DNA from: Glandiceps talaboti | Taxonomy: Eukaryota; Hemichordata; Enteropneusta; Spengelidae | DNA length: 64,000 bases | NCBI RefSeq assembly: GCF_964340395.1 | Contig: NC_135557.1 | Span: 4,999,716 to 5,063,715 of the forward strand | Direction: 5' to 3' | Part shown: positions 43,035 through 55,145 of the stretch, in pieces | Layout: every line of letters begins with the position of its first letter | How positions within the stretch are numbered: position 1 is the first letter of the stretch | The notes under the pieces: generated by a model | Database searches by the model: none | The model's input: the letters and a program-made list of their open reading frames with translations, nothing else | Told to the model about the DNA's origin: nothing | Translations under genes and position numbers: made by a program

Positions 43035-43175
43035 TTTACTCTTCACCGCCATTGTTATTGGGTCCTCAACTCAAGGATTTATTTGAAGAGTTTTTGAAAA
43101 CCTCCACTGGTACTTATTTAGACACTCATTTCATCAACCAATGGTGCTTTCTTTCTGACGTATTTTATTGTTCAG
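43035..43175 (+). other. Candidate exon a (141 nt)
   Basis: Preceded by a pyrimidine tract and acceptor (TTCTTCTTATTTCTTTGTCC then TGTAG) and followed by donor TTCAG/GTAAGA. It has one continuous open frame (VYSSPPLLLGPQLKDLFEEF onward, length divisible by three). Its end shares CATTTCATCAACCAATGG-like wording with exons b and c. Codon content is unremarkable, so it could be coding or part of a long non-coding RNA. Confidence 0.5.
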
Positions 43176-43393
43176 GTAAGAAACTACTTTAGAGAATCAA
43201 TCATTCGATGTGATGGCAACAACACGAAAAAGATCCTCATCATACTGATTGCTATGATATATAGATTATTTGAAAATAACTTCAAATTCAATCCTTTTCA
43301 AATATGTCATGTTTAATCGTTGTTTGGTCATATCAAATCATTAAACTGCTCATTAAATATCTAACATTATGTAATGGTATACTCATGCTACAG

Positions 43394-43539
43394 TTGTTTT
43401 ACTCGTTTATTCAACGGATTGATCTATTTTGCCATCATTATCTGATTTCAAAACATTTTATTGACCCAACCATTTACACTACCAAGACTACACCTTTTAT
43501 CAACCATTGGTTTGCACTGATCCTAACAAGTTTTCGAAG
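43394..43539 (+). other. Candidate exon b (146 nt)
   Basis: Acceptor CTACAG, donor CGAAG/GTAAGACATTG. Open frame LFYSFIQRIDLFCHHYLISK then KTTPFINHWFALILT. The peptide words CHH, PFIN and LILT, and the donor GTAAGACATTG, recur in exon c at 60,821, suggesting exon duplication. Confidence 0.45.
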
Positions 43540-43749
43540 GTAAGACATTGCCTGAATAATGAGAGATGTGAAACTATGCGTTGTAGTTTGTAAAGGGAAA
43601 GCATCCGTTGTATATATGACCTTTCAGGGTTTTTTTCAATTTGCCTCATTATTCAGAAACAAATTCAAAAAAATAAATCACAACTTGCAAATCTGAATAT
43701 CAAAGTAATTGGGCATCTTCCGTATGGGAAGGTTATGATAAATTAAGGC

Positions 43750-43756
<7 letters not shown>

Positions 43757-43788
<32 letters not shown>

Positions 43789-43800
43789 GTCTGTCTGTCA
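43757..43800. repeat. (TGTC)n microsatellite
   Basis: About 11 TGTC tetramers in block B copy 1. The matching place in copy 2 (52,143-52,232) also has TGTC repeats, so the array predates the duplication. Confidence 0.95.
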
Positions 43801-44609
43801 ATGTACTACACATCTTCCCCATGTATATTAACGAGGAATATGCACAACGAATTATTTGCAGTAACTAGACACTATCCCCGCAATATACATACTGTCAATT
43901 TTGCCCAGACATTGAAGTTGGTACACATGTAGGTGTTTTTCCTCTTAACAAAATTAACGTTTTTCACAAAGTATGCAATATCTTGAGAATACACTCTTTA
44001 TTGTCTGATGTTTATTATTGCTTTATTTCAAAATATGGCATAACCTGAATGTGTCAAATAGTAACCACAGGATAGAAGACGAATACTCAATTTTGTTTTC
44101 CGGATTTCTAATATTATTTCTCCTATATTTCAAATATAAGTTTTAAATATTGTTTATAAATACTGTTTTTTTCCTCCCATACGTTATCACTGTCTTGTCA
44201 GAGTTTACCAGCTTTGCACTAATTAGTATATTGCTAATACTAGAACAAACTCACGGGCTAATCGTCCAATTAACACATTACGCAGTGAGTGTAAACATCT
44301 ACTTATCTGACTAGTGGCAATACATGGTTCTAGGAATAGCAATCTGCTATGCACAGTTAATAAACTCTGATAAGTGAATGAGAATGAGCGTATGAGAATG
44401 CTTTTATTCGTATTATATTAGGCCATCGGCCTATAAATACAAATAATATAAACCAAAAGTTATGCAGTACTTTACCATCGTGTCTAGTTATCAATCAATG
44501 ATGCTGTTTTTTGACAAACCGTATATCGTGAAAGTTGTCTAATTAAATTGTCATGTTTTGTTGTTACTGATATATAAAATTTATAGAGAACAGGTGGGTC
44601 GAACAAATA

Positions 44610-45540
44610 ACCTGGAATATACTCATGTAGAACAGACAAGACAAAACTGATATTCTTCTTCTACTTGTCTATTTTGATAGAAAGGACACAATCGTTCAAT
44701 TCTAAGTTTTTTTTGATCTTTTCAATATACACTTTTTAATTTGTAGTTGATGAGATGATGTACGCAAAGAGCGTATCGAAAAAAAACTTTTCATCTACTA
44801 CATCTAGGTAAATTAAGTTTTGAAATTACAATACATATCTAGTTTAGAAGTTTCTGACATTTCACCTTGTATTAATTGTCTTTTGATATCCTTACACATT
44901 TCTCTGAATACATTGATATTTGCAGTTTTCCTATTTCCAACACCCTGCATCACCCATACCTCACCAAGGCCGATAATACATAACAAGTGTTTAACGTTGA
45001 GGATTCAACAATTTACATTTATTCAGCTTTTTCATATTGATACTTATTAGCATACAGACAGAATAGTATCTGGTCTCAAATTTAATAACTTAAACCAATA
45101 TTGGACAATCTTAATTTGTCTAGAAATGATTAATTGTAAACGGCCCGTTTCAGCAAAGGGAAACACAATTTAGTAAGCTTATATATCGATTTACAAAATG
45201 TAACGTAAACCTTAACTATGTACATGTTCAATATCACTTGCTTTATGAAACCCCCAAGTCTCCGCTGCTTAGTTTGTATCGGTAGTATTTTTCCATCAAA
45301 GACTTTGATGGAAACTTTGACTGGTATATCTCCAAGTTTTGCGAGTTGATTTTTAACAATAAACATAGCTTTGCTGACTTGCGCTGCAAGGGTTTTCTGA
45401 GCTAAATACCATTTACCGCTACTCGACATAATGATCCATAAATGTTTATTTTCGGTTTTCTTAATAAACTCTAAAAAGAGTGCTAACGGTAGGAAATCGG
45501 AAAAAACAGTGAGAGGAAACAAGTGCTTTGATGTCAATAT
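44610..45540 (-). pseudogene. Non-LTR retrotransposon 3' relic, copy 1
   Basis: The minus strand shows a reverse transcriptase thumb fragment (SSSGKWYLAQKTLAAQVSKA then LAKLGDIPVKVSIKVFDGKI, 45,430-45,290) and, after frameshifts, a C-terminal region corresponding to the zinc-finger end better preserved in copy 2. The FDGKILPI word precedes a broken NYAAETWG-like thumb. The relic carries a single 44-bp unit (44,937-44,980) of what is a 14-unit minisatellite in copy 2. Confidence 0.7.
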
Positions 45541-45945
45541 TTAAAACTTTATTTGAAATATAGATAAAATAAGAAAATCAACAAAAATAACTATTCATTC
45601 TGTACCCTTGCCTTAACAGATTACTAACTATTGACTAGAATTGTTAAACACAGTAGATGTACGGTAATATAACACATTGATTAATACGTGTATCACATGC
45701 CATATATTTGTGTGGTTTTAGCGAAGAGTTAAAAGGTTATCAGAACAATCCGACAGGTATCTGGTTATAAGCCCAAAACACTATTTAATACAAGTTAGGA
45801 CTTGTTCATTTCCCTATCAAATCAACCATAAATGTAACTAGACAATGCTACTCTATTACAACGAATAAACACCAGCGTGTTTGGTTTTCAGTTCAAGCTT
45901 TAGACATGCCTAAATAATGCTATAGTAAAATTAAGGCGTTATTTT

Positions 45946-46405
45946 CCCGGCGATGGCAGTCCCTAGATGGGTGGGTATCCATGCTTGTTAGCGAAATTTC
46001 AAATGTACTTATTTTCCCGGAATACTTCAATGAAACCCCCCACCCCCTTTTTAGTGTATCTGAGAGAAAACTACCACAAAAAACACCATCTTAATTCCGA
46101 AATCCGGGAGGGTTTACCTTGATGGACACCTAATCCATACACTGCACGTACACTCTTCGCCCTAATGTTTGCAATTGAATACTATTCTGGATTACGAGAC
46201 CTTCGTCCCCAGGCCTTCGTCGGGAAGTTTCTTCTGAGAGAGACAGAATAGAAAAGGGGCACCCTACCCCTATTCTGAGAGGGTGATCTGAAAAAGTATC
46301 CCTTTTCACGATTCCAAGGACTAGATGACCGACGAAAAACACGCCTTTTCCGTGAAATTTCTAACAAGCATGTGTACCCGCTTCGTCTGGGACTGCCACC
46401 ACCGG
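45946..46405. mobile_element. MITE-like foldback, copy 2 (~460 bp)
   Basis: Ends CCCGGCGATGGCAGTCCC and GGGACTGCCACCACCGG. Otherwise as copy 1. Confidence 0.8.
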
Positions 46406-46647
46406 AATTATTATATACCAGTATCATAATAGTATTATATACCAGTATAAACATTTTGTCTGATGTCTGATACATTACTGATATAGTAGTTTTCCATTTG
46501 ATCAGTATGACAGTCTGCGACTATCTGTTTGTCTGTATATGTCACTGTGTTCCTCACTTGAATTCTAAGATCAGAGAAGTTGGAAAATACAAAACAAATC
46601 TTTATTTTCAATGGTAATAATTTATGTGCCCAGATGTCATTACATAG

Positions 46648-46946
46648 CTACTACTACTACTAATAATAATAATAACAATAATAATAATCTGTGTTTATAC
46701 TGGATAGTTCTTTAAGCAACACCTGTGTCCCAAGAAGTCCAGTGAGGGCCATCCCTCATCGGTTCAGTGTTAATGCAGGAGGAAACCGGTGTACCCGGGT
46801 AAAACCTGCGTTGTTCGATAGAGTCAAACTGAACGACACTCTTCTTACTTACGTAGTAAATTTAATTGAACAGCCCTGAACGGGGTTCGAACCCCGACCG
46901 CAGTGGTAAGAGGCAAGTGGTTTAACCACTCGGCCACCGACGATCC
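46648..46946 (-). mobile_element. tRNA-derived SINE (~300 bp)
   Basis: On the minus strand, the head at 46,946 reads GATCGTCGGTGGCCGAGTGG, a tRNA-like pol III box A. Box B GGTTCGAACC lies at 46,884-46,893. A body with GGTTTCCTCCTGCATTAA and a TTATTATT/AGTAGTAG tail at 46,649-46,690 follow. The head resembles a tRNA-Ser. The GGTTTCCTCC body word may be the conserved central domain of an invertebrate SINE superfamily such as MetaSINEs (needs a search). It sits in block A copy 2, where the other copies read ATAGCTATTGACATTTTACT without it. Confidence 0.88.
46872..46943 (-). other. tRNA-like head of the SINE, with pol III boxes
   Basis: Has GTGGCCGAGTGGTTAA and GGGGTTCGAACCCC arms like a tRNA, but it is continuous with the SINE body and shows no independent tRNA end. 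It is listed as part of the retroposon, not as a functional tRNA gene. Confidence 0.75.
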
Positions 46947-46948
46947 TT

Positions 46949-47160
46949 TTACTTGAGTAAACACTGTGATTGGTTGGTGTAGTCACGTGATAGTGTTCGT
47001 ACCTGTAGAGTCGAATGATTTCACAGTGTACAGGTGATACACCACCCACTTGGCTGCACAACGTCTACACCGTCCCAGTTCGTTTCATGATTCGAGTTTA
47101 TCGTTTAATTGTGTAATTGTGAACGTCACAAGTCGACAACATTGACGTCATATTATTCAG
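46949..47160 (+). promoter_or_regulatory. Promoter-like cassette, copy 2
   Basis: CCAAT, TCACGTGA, TTGACGTCAT and CAG/GTAGGT all conserved relative to copy 1. Confidence 0.5.
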
Positions 47161-47729
47161 GTAGGTCACCGTCGTCTCCATTCCTGTCTATAAAATATTG
47201 TATCTTCACTGTGTAAATTGTAAAGTTAGATTTTGTTATTTATGTTAGTCCAAATTGTTGAAGTACAAGTAGCTAGGTCTAACATATTGATACTTCTATC
47301 GTTAATAAGTTCTAATACTGCTATCCTAACATTAAATATTCACATTGATAGTTCAGCTAATTCAGTTCTGTTTAACTACAAAACATTAATTTTATCGGCA
47401 CCATCCTGACAACAGTGAGAATATTGTATTGAAATTAGGAGAGTAAACTGATACTGTAGTTGATAGCTGAGTTTAAATGACCAGCCAGGGGGCGATGCTT
47501 TATCTTGAAGTATTAAATATTATTTCCAAAATACATTCGTTTACTACACAACCTAAGATTACACTATGTTGTCAAATGACTGAGCTGTGTAACATATGTT
47601 GACTAATCCTCCACTTGCAGTACGTAAATAATTGGTTTGACCATTGACAGTTGACGGTGAGTGATTCGCGTTTAAATTTGATACATGGTGTTTAATTCAC
47701 ACTGTTGACGCTAATGCCAGTACGACGAT

Positions 47730-48440
47730 TCTACTTTATTACAACGAATAAACACTTAAGTGTTTAATTTTGTTTTCAGTTCAAGCTTTAGACATGCCTA
47801 AATAATGTGCAAGTTAAATTTGAAATTAAGGCATTATTTTCCCGGTGGTGGCAGTCCCTCGATGGGTTGGTATCCATGCTTGTTAGCGAAATTTCAAATG
47901 TACCCATTTGCCCGGAATATTTTAATGAAAAACACCCCCCTTTTCAGTGTATCTGGGAGAAAATCACTACAAAAAACATCATGTTAATACCGAAATCCGG
48001 CCGAGAGGGTTTACCTTGATGAACACCTAATCCATACACTGCACGTACACTCTTCGCCCTAACGTTTGCAACTGAATACTATTCTGGATTACGAGACCTT
48101 CATCCCCAGGCCTTCGTCGGAAAGTTTTTTCTGAGAGATAGTAGAAAAAGGGCATCCTACCCCTATTTTGAGAGGGTGATCTGAAAAAGTACCCATTTTA
48201 AGATTCCACGGACTAGATGACCGACGAAAAACACCCCTTTTCCATGAAATTTCTAACAAGCATGTGTACCCGCTTCGTCTGGGCTACCACCACCGCGTTT
48301 ATTATATACCAGTATCATAATAGTATTATTTAATTATTATTTAAACATTTTGTTTGATGTCTGATACATTACTGATATACTAGTTTTCCATTTGATCAGT
48401 ATGACGGTCTGTCGGTCTGCGACTGTCAGTCTGAATGTAT
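47730..48440. repeat. Block A partial copy 2b (MITE part only)
   Basis: Starts with GATTCTACTTTATTACAACG like 37,210 and ends after GTATGACGGTCTGTCGGTCT. It contains a MITE (47,841-48,296) but no promoter cassette. Confidence 0.88.
47841..48296. mobile_element. MITE-like foldback, copy 3 (~456 bp)
   Basis: Ends CCCGGTGGTGGCAGTCCC and GGGCTACCACCACCG; otherwise as copy 1. Confidence 0.8.
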
Positions 48441-50250
48441 GTATATGTCACTATGGATCAGTTTTAATGAACTAACTGCTCATCTTCTTTATAGGAGTGA
48501 AATAAAGTGGGAAAGTTTTGGTAGACATACATGCATATCAACAAATCTATTTTACAATTAACGATTTCGGAAATCAGGCAATATCTACAGAATACATGCT
48601 TTGATTTTCAAATAATTTTGTACTTCTATTGAAATTCACCATGCACATGAGTCCTACAATGCTTGATTTAAATCTTGTTCAAATTTAGAATTTGCATAAT
48701 TAATGATGTTTGCAAAGTAGGCATTATTTTACCATTTTAGTATCACTGATGACAATAAATTAAATGTCTCTCATTGTAAACATCAACCCACTAACGACAG
48801 GAAAATAACCCTCTGACTGTTAAATTGTGAGCGAAAATATCGTTGGTATAAATTATCTTCAATATATTTCAACCTATGTTGTATACCATGCAATCACTAA
48901 ACGATGATGTAGTAGCTTTGTGTTAGAAATTGATATTGGAAGAAGCTGTTTTACTCATACAATGGTGTGTCTAGTAAATCGTATATTATATAGTGATGTT
49001 CTTGTAACTGTCTTTGTCGCTTAAAAAAGATATCCTAAACTAAAAGTCAAGAATCGAGTCCCGTACCCACCATGCCATACAAAAAGATCATGAAGAGATT
49101 TGCAGATGCTGTCATTACCAATGATGCTTTATAAGAATGACTAACGTGCTTTTAATATTCAAGTTGTACTTGATTACAAGAGTTACCTGGGGAGTTGTAT
49201 TGGTTTTCATCTTCGTCATACACTATAGAGTGAATTAACTGGTAATCCTCCTGATGTAACCTGACTACCACCACCTCTGGTTCAGTAAAGAAATGTTAAC
49301 GTTATTCAGAGTGTGGTGTATCTTCATGTGTTGCAGTCCACTCTGTCCTGTTGAACATACATATTTGTAAATTAAATAGTTTCTAGTGAGTATCCAGGCA
49401 TTATATACATGTTGTGGGGTAAAGTGTATATATATTAGCTCATTCACGTCAAATTTTGCAAAGCATGATATACACACGAAGGTTGTTCTTATTTTTATGT
49501 CACCATGGTTACGAATAATAATAAGTCTCATAACTTGTGGAGCCGTACTGGCCACGTCTGTAATTTTCTAATACTTACAATAAATACTATAAGATACACA
49601 ATTCAGATGACTACATAAATAACAGTAAAAGTAAAGGTACAGGTATAAATGACAAATAACTGGAGACTGAGATAAAGTGTGCATAAGATAAGCTGAATTC
49701 ATTGTTACCTCTTCCTTCTGAAATACGCCACATCCATCATTTTATGAGAAAATTCAATTTCAAAATAAAAAGTTTGGTGTTGTATGTACTATGTATGTAT
49801 GTATGTATGTATGTATGTATGTATGTATGTATGTATGTATGTATGTATTCATGCACGCATGGATGGATGGATGCAACACTCAACCTCAATTCGTTTATCC
49901 AACGCCATTAACAGTTATGGCTGTATGTCTCGCCTATCGGCTCGGATGGATACGGCCGACATGAGGGGAATCATTCGTCCTCGATGACGTCGACGTAGCA
50001 CTCATTCTGAATACCGGGAGATTATATCCATTTATTTATAACATGTCAGTACATGTATCGCATATTCAACGTTTGATATATGTACGCCATCAACGACCCT
50101 TATAACTATATCATTTGTTTTTTATCGAAATGCATTTATCACCATGGAAACAATTTTCAATTACGGGTTGGACTTTAATTTACAATTTTAGTTAACGTCT
50201 CTTTATTACCTTGAAAATTCAAGATTTATGTGTTATCTAGTTGTGACCAA
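48441..50250. other. Mostly unassigned DNA with a (TATG)n array
   Basis: No supported gene. A (TATG)n microsatellite lies at 49,792-49,847. Met-Tyr-Val-Cys open frames through it are artefacts. Confidence 0.55.
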
Positions 50251-50770
50251 AGATTGTTATATGTTGAATGGTAATAATTAATGTGCGAAGCTGCCATTGG
50301 ATAGCTATTGACCTTTTACTTGAGTACACACTGTGATTGGTTGGTGTAGTCACGTGATAGTGTTCGTACCTGTAGAATCGAATGATTTCACAGTGTACAG
50401 GTGATACACCACTCACTTGGCTACACAACGTCTACACCGTCCAGTTCCTTTCATGATTCGAGTTTATCGGTCTGTGGAATTGTTGATACAACGTCACAAC
50501 TCGAAGACATTGACGTCACACTATTCAGGTCGGTCACTGTCGTCTTCATTCCTGTCTATAAAATAGTGTATATTCAGTGTGTAAATTGTAAAGTTAGATT
50601 TTGTTATTTACGTTAGTCCAAATTGTTGAAGTACAAGTAGGTCTAACATATTGATACTTCTATCGTTAATAAGTTCTAATACTGATATCGTAACATTAAA
50701 TATTTATATTGATAGTTCAACTAATTCAGTTAAGTTCAACTGACTACAAAACACTAACTTTATCGGCACC
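50250..50770. repeat. Block A partial copy 3 (promoter-cassette part only)
   Basis: Matches 38,000-38,500: TGAATGGT(A/G)ATAATTAATGTG, cassette, GTTAATAAGTTCTAATACTG. The MITE half is absent. Confidence 0.88.
50318..50528 (+). promoter_or_regulatory. Promoter-like cassette, copy 3
   Basis: CCAAT, TCACGTGA and TTGACGTCAC conserved; the donor is changed to CAG/GTCGGT. Confidence 0.45.
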
Positions 50771-51324
50771 ATCCACAAACCACAAACATGGAAGTTCGTT
50801 GTCTGTGCTAAAACTGTACAGTGCTTAGGCTGTCATGGTGGGTCTCTTTATAGAGGATTACAGTATAGCGAAGGATACTCAGATAATAAATCACTGTGGC
50901 AATCTGTCGCAACGATAACAACAACGGAATAATGCCAACTTGTCCCAAAGTTAATTTTTGAAAAACATACTATAACAGCCTTAATAAACATTTGCTAACA
51001 AAGATAACAGCTCTTCAGTTCGATGCGTAAAGGTATAAGTTAGCAAGGCCTTGAACAGCAGTTGTCTTGGTAACGTAGTCAAGAGAGGCAAACCCTCCGT
51101 TAGGTGGGTGAGTCGTTGTAATTAGTAAAAACAAATTTATTGAAAAACTTGACAAAAATTGAAATTACCGTGTCTTACTTCCAATTAATTAATAATTTGC
51201 CAAATTTGGCAGATTTGAATGCAATCTTTTAAGTTACGTTCAACTTCAATTAAACAAAGTGCAGTTCTGCAATTGTTAACATGGGACGATCTAGTCAGGG
51301 CACCAAGACTTTTGAAAAAAAAAA

Positions 51325-51745
51325 TGCCCAGCTTGAATTACAATTTTTGGCAGTATATTTAAGTAGAGTAACATCTGGGCCTTCAGTAAAATGATTTTGC
51401 CCCTGTGGGTTCTCTTGTAAAAACTCACAGGAGACGGTTTCAATGGTAACGTTGACATTATTTTCAAGGATGCTAAAACATTAAAAACGTCATATCTCGC
51501 GACCCAGAAATGATATAATCATGAATAAAGTATGTGTACATATATTGAGTGGACAGGGAACTCAATCATTACATAACCTTTTCGATTCAAGCTCGGCGTC
51601 ATAGTCAAAATTCATTTTTGGACGTTTATCGAAACATTCACTGAAACTTTCAAGTATGTCTTCTATCATATATGGTTGGTAAAGCTACAAGTTGGTCAGA
51701 AAATAACAAAACATATAATCTTTCCGAAAAATGTGAAAATACTAT
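51325..51745. repeat. Block C, copy 2
   Basis: Copy of 39,870-40,330, with a few small indels. Confidence 0.88.
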
Positions 51746-52161
51746 ATATGAAATTGCTTTGTGGCAACAATCTGTAACCAAGACAACTGCTGTCAATGTC
51801 CCTATTTACACCAAAGTATATATACTCGTCTGAAAGTGCTATTGATATGATGTAAGTGTTTGTATATAGGGTTTTCGGGACATGTAATTCACTGATTACA
51901 TGATTTTTTCGATCCAATGTCAAGATCATTTTAATTTTTGTAATTGATAGTATAGATGTGAAACTATTCTTTGTAGTTTGCTGAGACAAAGCACACGTTG
52001 TATGTGTGATCTTTCGTGTTTATTATTTTTCAATTTGCCTCATTATTCGGAAGCAAAATAAAAGAAATCAGAACTTGCAAAACTGAATATCAAAGTACTT
52101 GGGCATCTTCCGTATATGAAGGTTATGATAAAATGTGGTTTTGTCTGTCTGCCTGTCTGCC

Positions 52162-52194
<33 letters not shown>

Positions 52195-53094
52195 GCATGT
52201 CTACTTGCCTGTCTGCCCGTCTGTCTGTCTATATCAGTGCGTTTTTCATACTGCATCAATTCTAATCACGGTATTACACACCTCCCTCATGGAAGTTGAA
52301 CGAACATGGAAGTTGAACGAAATGAAAAAAATGGCGAACATCGCAATGTATATTAACGAAGCATGCGCACAATGAATTATTCCCAGTAATTACAAACTAT
52401 CTATTGAATAATTGTGCTGTCAATTTTCCCCAGACATTGAAATTGATTCACATGTGGGTGTTGTTCCTCTTAACACAATTAACGCTTTTCACAAAGTATG
52501 CAATATCTTGAGAATACACTCGTTATTGTCTGATTTTAATTATTGCTTTATTTCCAAATATGGTATAACCTGAATGTGTCAAATAGTAACCACAGGATAA
52601 AGGATGAATACTCAATATTTATTCTCGCGGTTTTCCAGATTGCTTATATTATTTTTCCTGTATTTCAAATAAAAGTTTTAAATATTGTTTATAAATACTG
52701 TTTTTTCCTACCATTATCATTGTCTTGTCATAGTTTACCAACTTTGCATTAATTAGCAAAATTGCTAATCATAGAACAAACTCACGGGCTAATTGCCCAA
52801 TTAACACATTACGCAGTGAGTGTCAACATCTACTGATCCGTCTAATGGCTGTACACGTCAATAGGATTAGCAATCTGCTAATTAATGCACAGTTAATAAA
52901 CTCTGATAAGTGAATAAGAATGAGAATGAGAGTATAAACCAAAATATGTACAGTAGTTTACCATCGTGTCTAATTATCAATCAATGATGCTCTTTTTTGA
53001 AAAGCAAAGTAAACATATCGTGAAAGTTGTCTAATTAAATTGTCATGTTTTGTTGTTACTATATATATAACTTATAGAGAATAGGTAGGTCGAA

Positions 53095-54660
53095 AAAATT
53101 ATCTGGAATACTCCCTTCTTATGTCATCATATGTAGGACAGGCAAGACAAAAGTGATATTCATCTTCTACTTGTCTATTTTGACAGAAAGGACACAATCT
53201 TTCGCTTCTAGGGGGTTTTGATCTTTTCCATCTACACTTTTTCAATTTGTTGTTGATGAGATGGTGTACGCAAGTGACAAAGAGCGAAACGGAAATTTTT
53301 TTTTTATCTACTACATCTAGGTAAATCTCATAGCTCAATGAAGTTTTGAAATTACGATACATATCTAGTTTAGAAGTTTCTGACATTTCACCTTGTATTA
53401 ATTGTCTATTGATATCCTTACACATTTATCTGAATACATTGATATTAGCAGTTTTCATTTCCAACACCCTGCATCAGCCATACCTCACCAAGGCCAATAG
53501 ATTTCCAACACCCTGCATCACCCATACCTCACCAGGGCCGATAGATTTCCAACACCCTGCATCACCCATACCTCACCAGGGCCGATAGATTTCCAACACC
53601 CTGCATCACCCATACCTCACCAGGGCCGATAGATTTCCAACACCCTGCATCAGCTATACCTCACCAAGGCCGATAGATTTCCAACACCCTGTATCAGCCA
53701 TACCTCACAAAGGCCGATAGATTTCCAACACTCTGCATCAGTCATACCTCACCAAGGCCGATAGATTTCCAACACCCTGCATCAGTCATACCTCACCAAG
53801 GCCGATAGATTTCCAACACTCTGCATCAGTCATACCTCACCAAGGCCGATAGATTTCCAACACTCTGCATCAGTCATACCTCACAAAGGCCGATAGATTT
53901 CCAACACTCTGCATCAGCCACACCTCACCAAGGCCGATAGATTTCCAACACCCTGCATCAGTCATACCTCACAAAGGCCGATAGATTTCCAACACCCTGT
54001 ATCAGCCATACCTCATCACCAAGGCCGATAGATTTCCAACACCCTTCATCAGTCATACCTCACCAAGGCCGATGCCACATAACAAATGTTTAACGTCAAG
54101 GATCCAACAATTTTTAAATTATTTTCAGCTTTTTCATATTGATACTACAGAATAGTATAGTATCTGGTCTCAAATTTAATAACTTAAGTCAATACTTGAC
54201 AATCTCAATTTGTCTAGAAATGATTAATTATAAACGACCCGTTTCAACATGGGAAACACAGTTTGGTATATGTCGATTTAAAAATGTAACGTAAAACTTT
54301 ACTATGTACACGTTCAATATCACTTGCTTTACGAAACCCCCAAGTCTCCGCTGCATAGTTTAGTATCGGTAGTATTTTTCCATAAAAAACTTTGATGAAA
54401 ACTTTGACTGGTATGTCTCCAAGTTTTGCGAGTTGGTTTTTTTAACAATAAACATAGCTTTGCTGGCTTGCGCTGCAAGGATTTCTGAGCTAAATACCAT
54501 TTACCGCTACTCGACATAATGATCCCAAGGTATTTATAAAACGTAGCATCATAGAGTTTGTGCACATCTATGAACCACTTTTCGGTTTTCTTAATAAACT
54601 CTGATAAGAGTGCTAACGGTAGGAAATCGGAAAAATAGTGAGAGGAAACAAGAGCTTTGA
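53095..54660 (-). pseudogene. Non-LTR retrotransposon 3' relic, copy 2
   Basis: Minus strand: a reverse transcriptase thumb (YLGIIMSSSGKWYLAQK, 54,530-54,480), then after breaks the C-terminal zinc-finger end LCPFCQNRQVEDEYHFCLAC followed by PTYDDIRREY (53,190-53,105). This is a C-x2-C...H-x3-C arrangement typical of the tail of several non-LTR polyproteins (family knowledge). The open frame at 53,099-53,425 is the best preserved piece. A 44-bp minisatellite separates the two parts. Confidence 0.75.
53455..54073. repeat. 44-bp minisatellite, 14 units
   Basis: Unit words: GATAGATTTCCAACACCCTG and CATCA(C/G)CCATACCTCACCA. Fourteen starts of CCAACAC are counted, with units differing at a few positions (CACCC/CAGCC/CAGTC; ACCC/ACTC). 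The paralogous site at 44,937-44,980 has one unit only. Confidence 0.97.
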
Positions 54661-55145
54661 TGGCAATATTTAAAACTCTAGACTATTTGAAATATAGAAG
54701 AAGAAAAAAGAAAATAAGAAAATAATATTACAAATCCGGAAAATCAACAAAATTAACTATTCGTCCTGTTCCCTGTGCCTTAACAGATTATAAACTACGA
54801 CTTGAATTTAACGGAATATAGTTAGACACAGTGGAGGTACGATCATATAATACATTGATTAATGAGTGTATCACATGCCATGTTATATATTTGTGTGGTT
54901 TTAGAAAAGGGTTAAAAGGTTATCAGAACATTCCGACAGGTATCTGGTTGTAAGCCACAAAACATCGTTAATACAAGTTTGGACTTGTTTGTTTCCCTTA
55001 CAAGTCAACTGGGTCTAACCATAAATACAACTAGACGATGCTACTTTATTACAAGGAATGAACACCTGAGTGTTTGGTTTTCAGTTCAAGCTTTAGACCT
55101 GCCTAAATAATGCGTTAGTAAAATTTCAAATTAAGGCATTATTTG

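Larger units (their letters stand above)
43545..45560. repeat. Segmental duplication block B, copy 1
   Basis: Begins directly after the donor of exon b with GATGTGAAACTAT. It matches 51,955-54,700 over about 2 kb: TGGGCATCTTCCGTAT, TGTC array, TTAACGAGGAATATGC, CACAAAGTATGCAATATCTTG, CAAACTCACGGGCTAAT, and the retrotransposon relic. Copy 2 is longer because of a minisatellite. Confidence 0.9.
45600..47700. repeat. Segmental duplication block A, copy 2
   Basis: Same order as copy 1, but with a SINE inserted (46,648-46,946) and a deletion of roughly 0.8 kb relative to copy 1 between about 47,505 and 47,525. It contains the MITE at 45,946-46,405 and the promoter-like cassette at 46,949-47,160. 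Confidence 0.88.
51955..54700. repeat. Segmental duplication block B, copy 2
   Basis: Matches 43,545-45,560, with a 14-unit minisatellite inserted by expansion at 53,455-54,073. Confidence 0.9.

Noticed and set aside
46872-46943. Functional tRNA-Ser gene
   Set aside because: The tRNA-like part runs straight into a SINE body and tail, and block A paralogues lack it, so it is a retroposon head.
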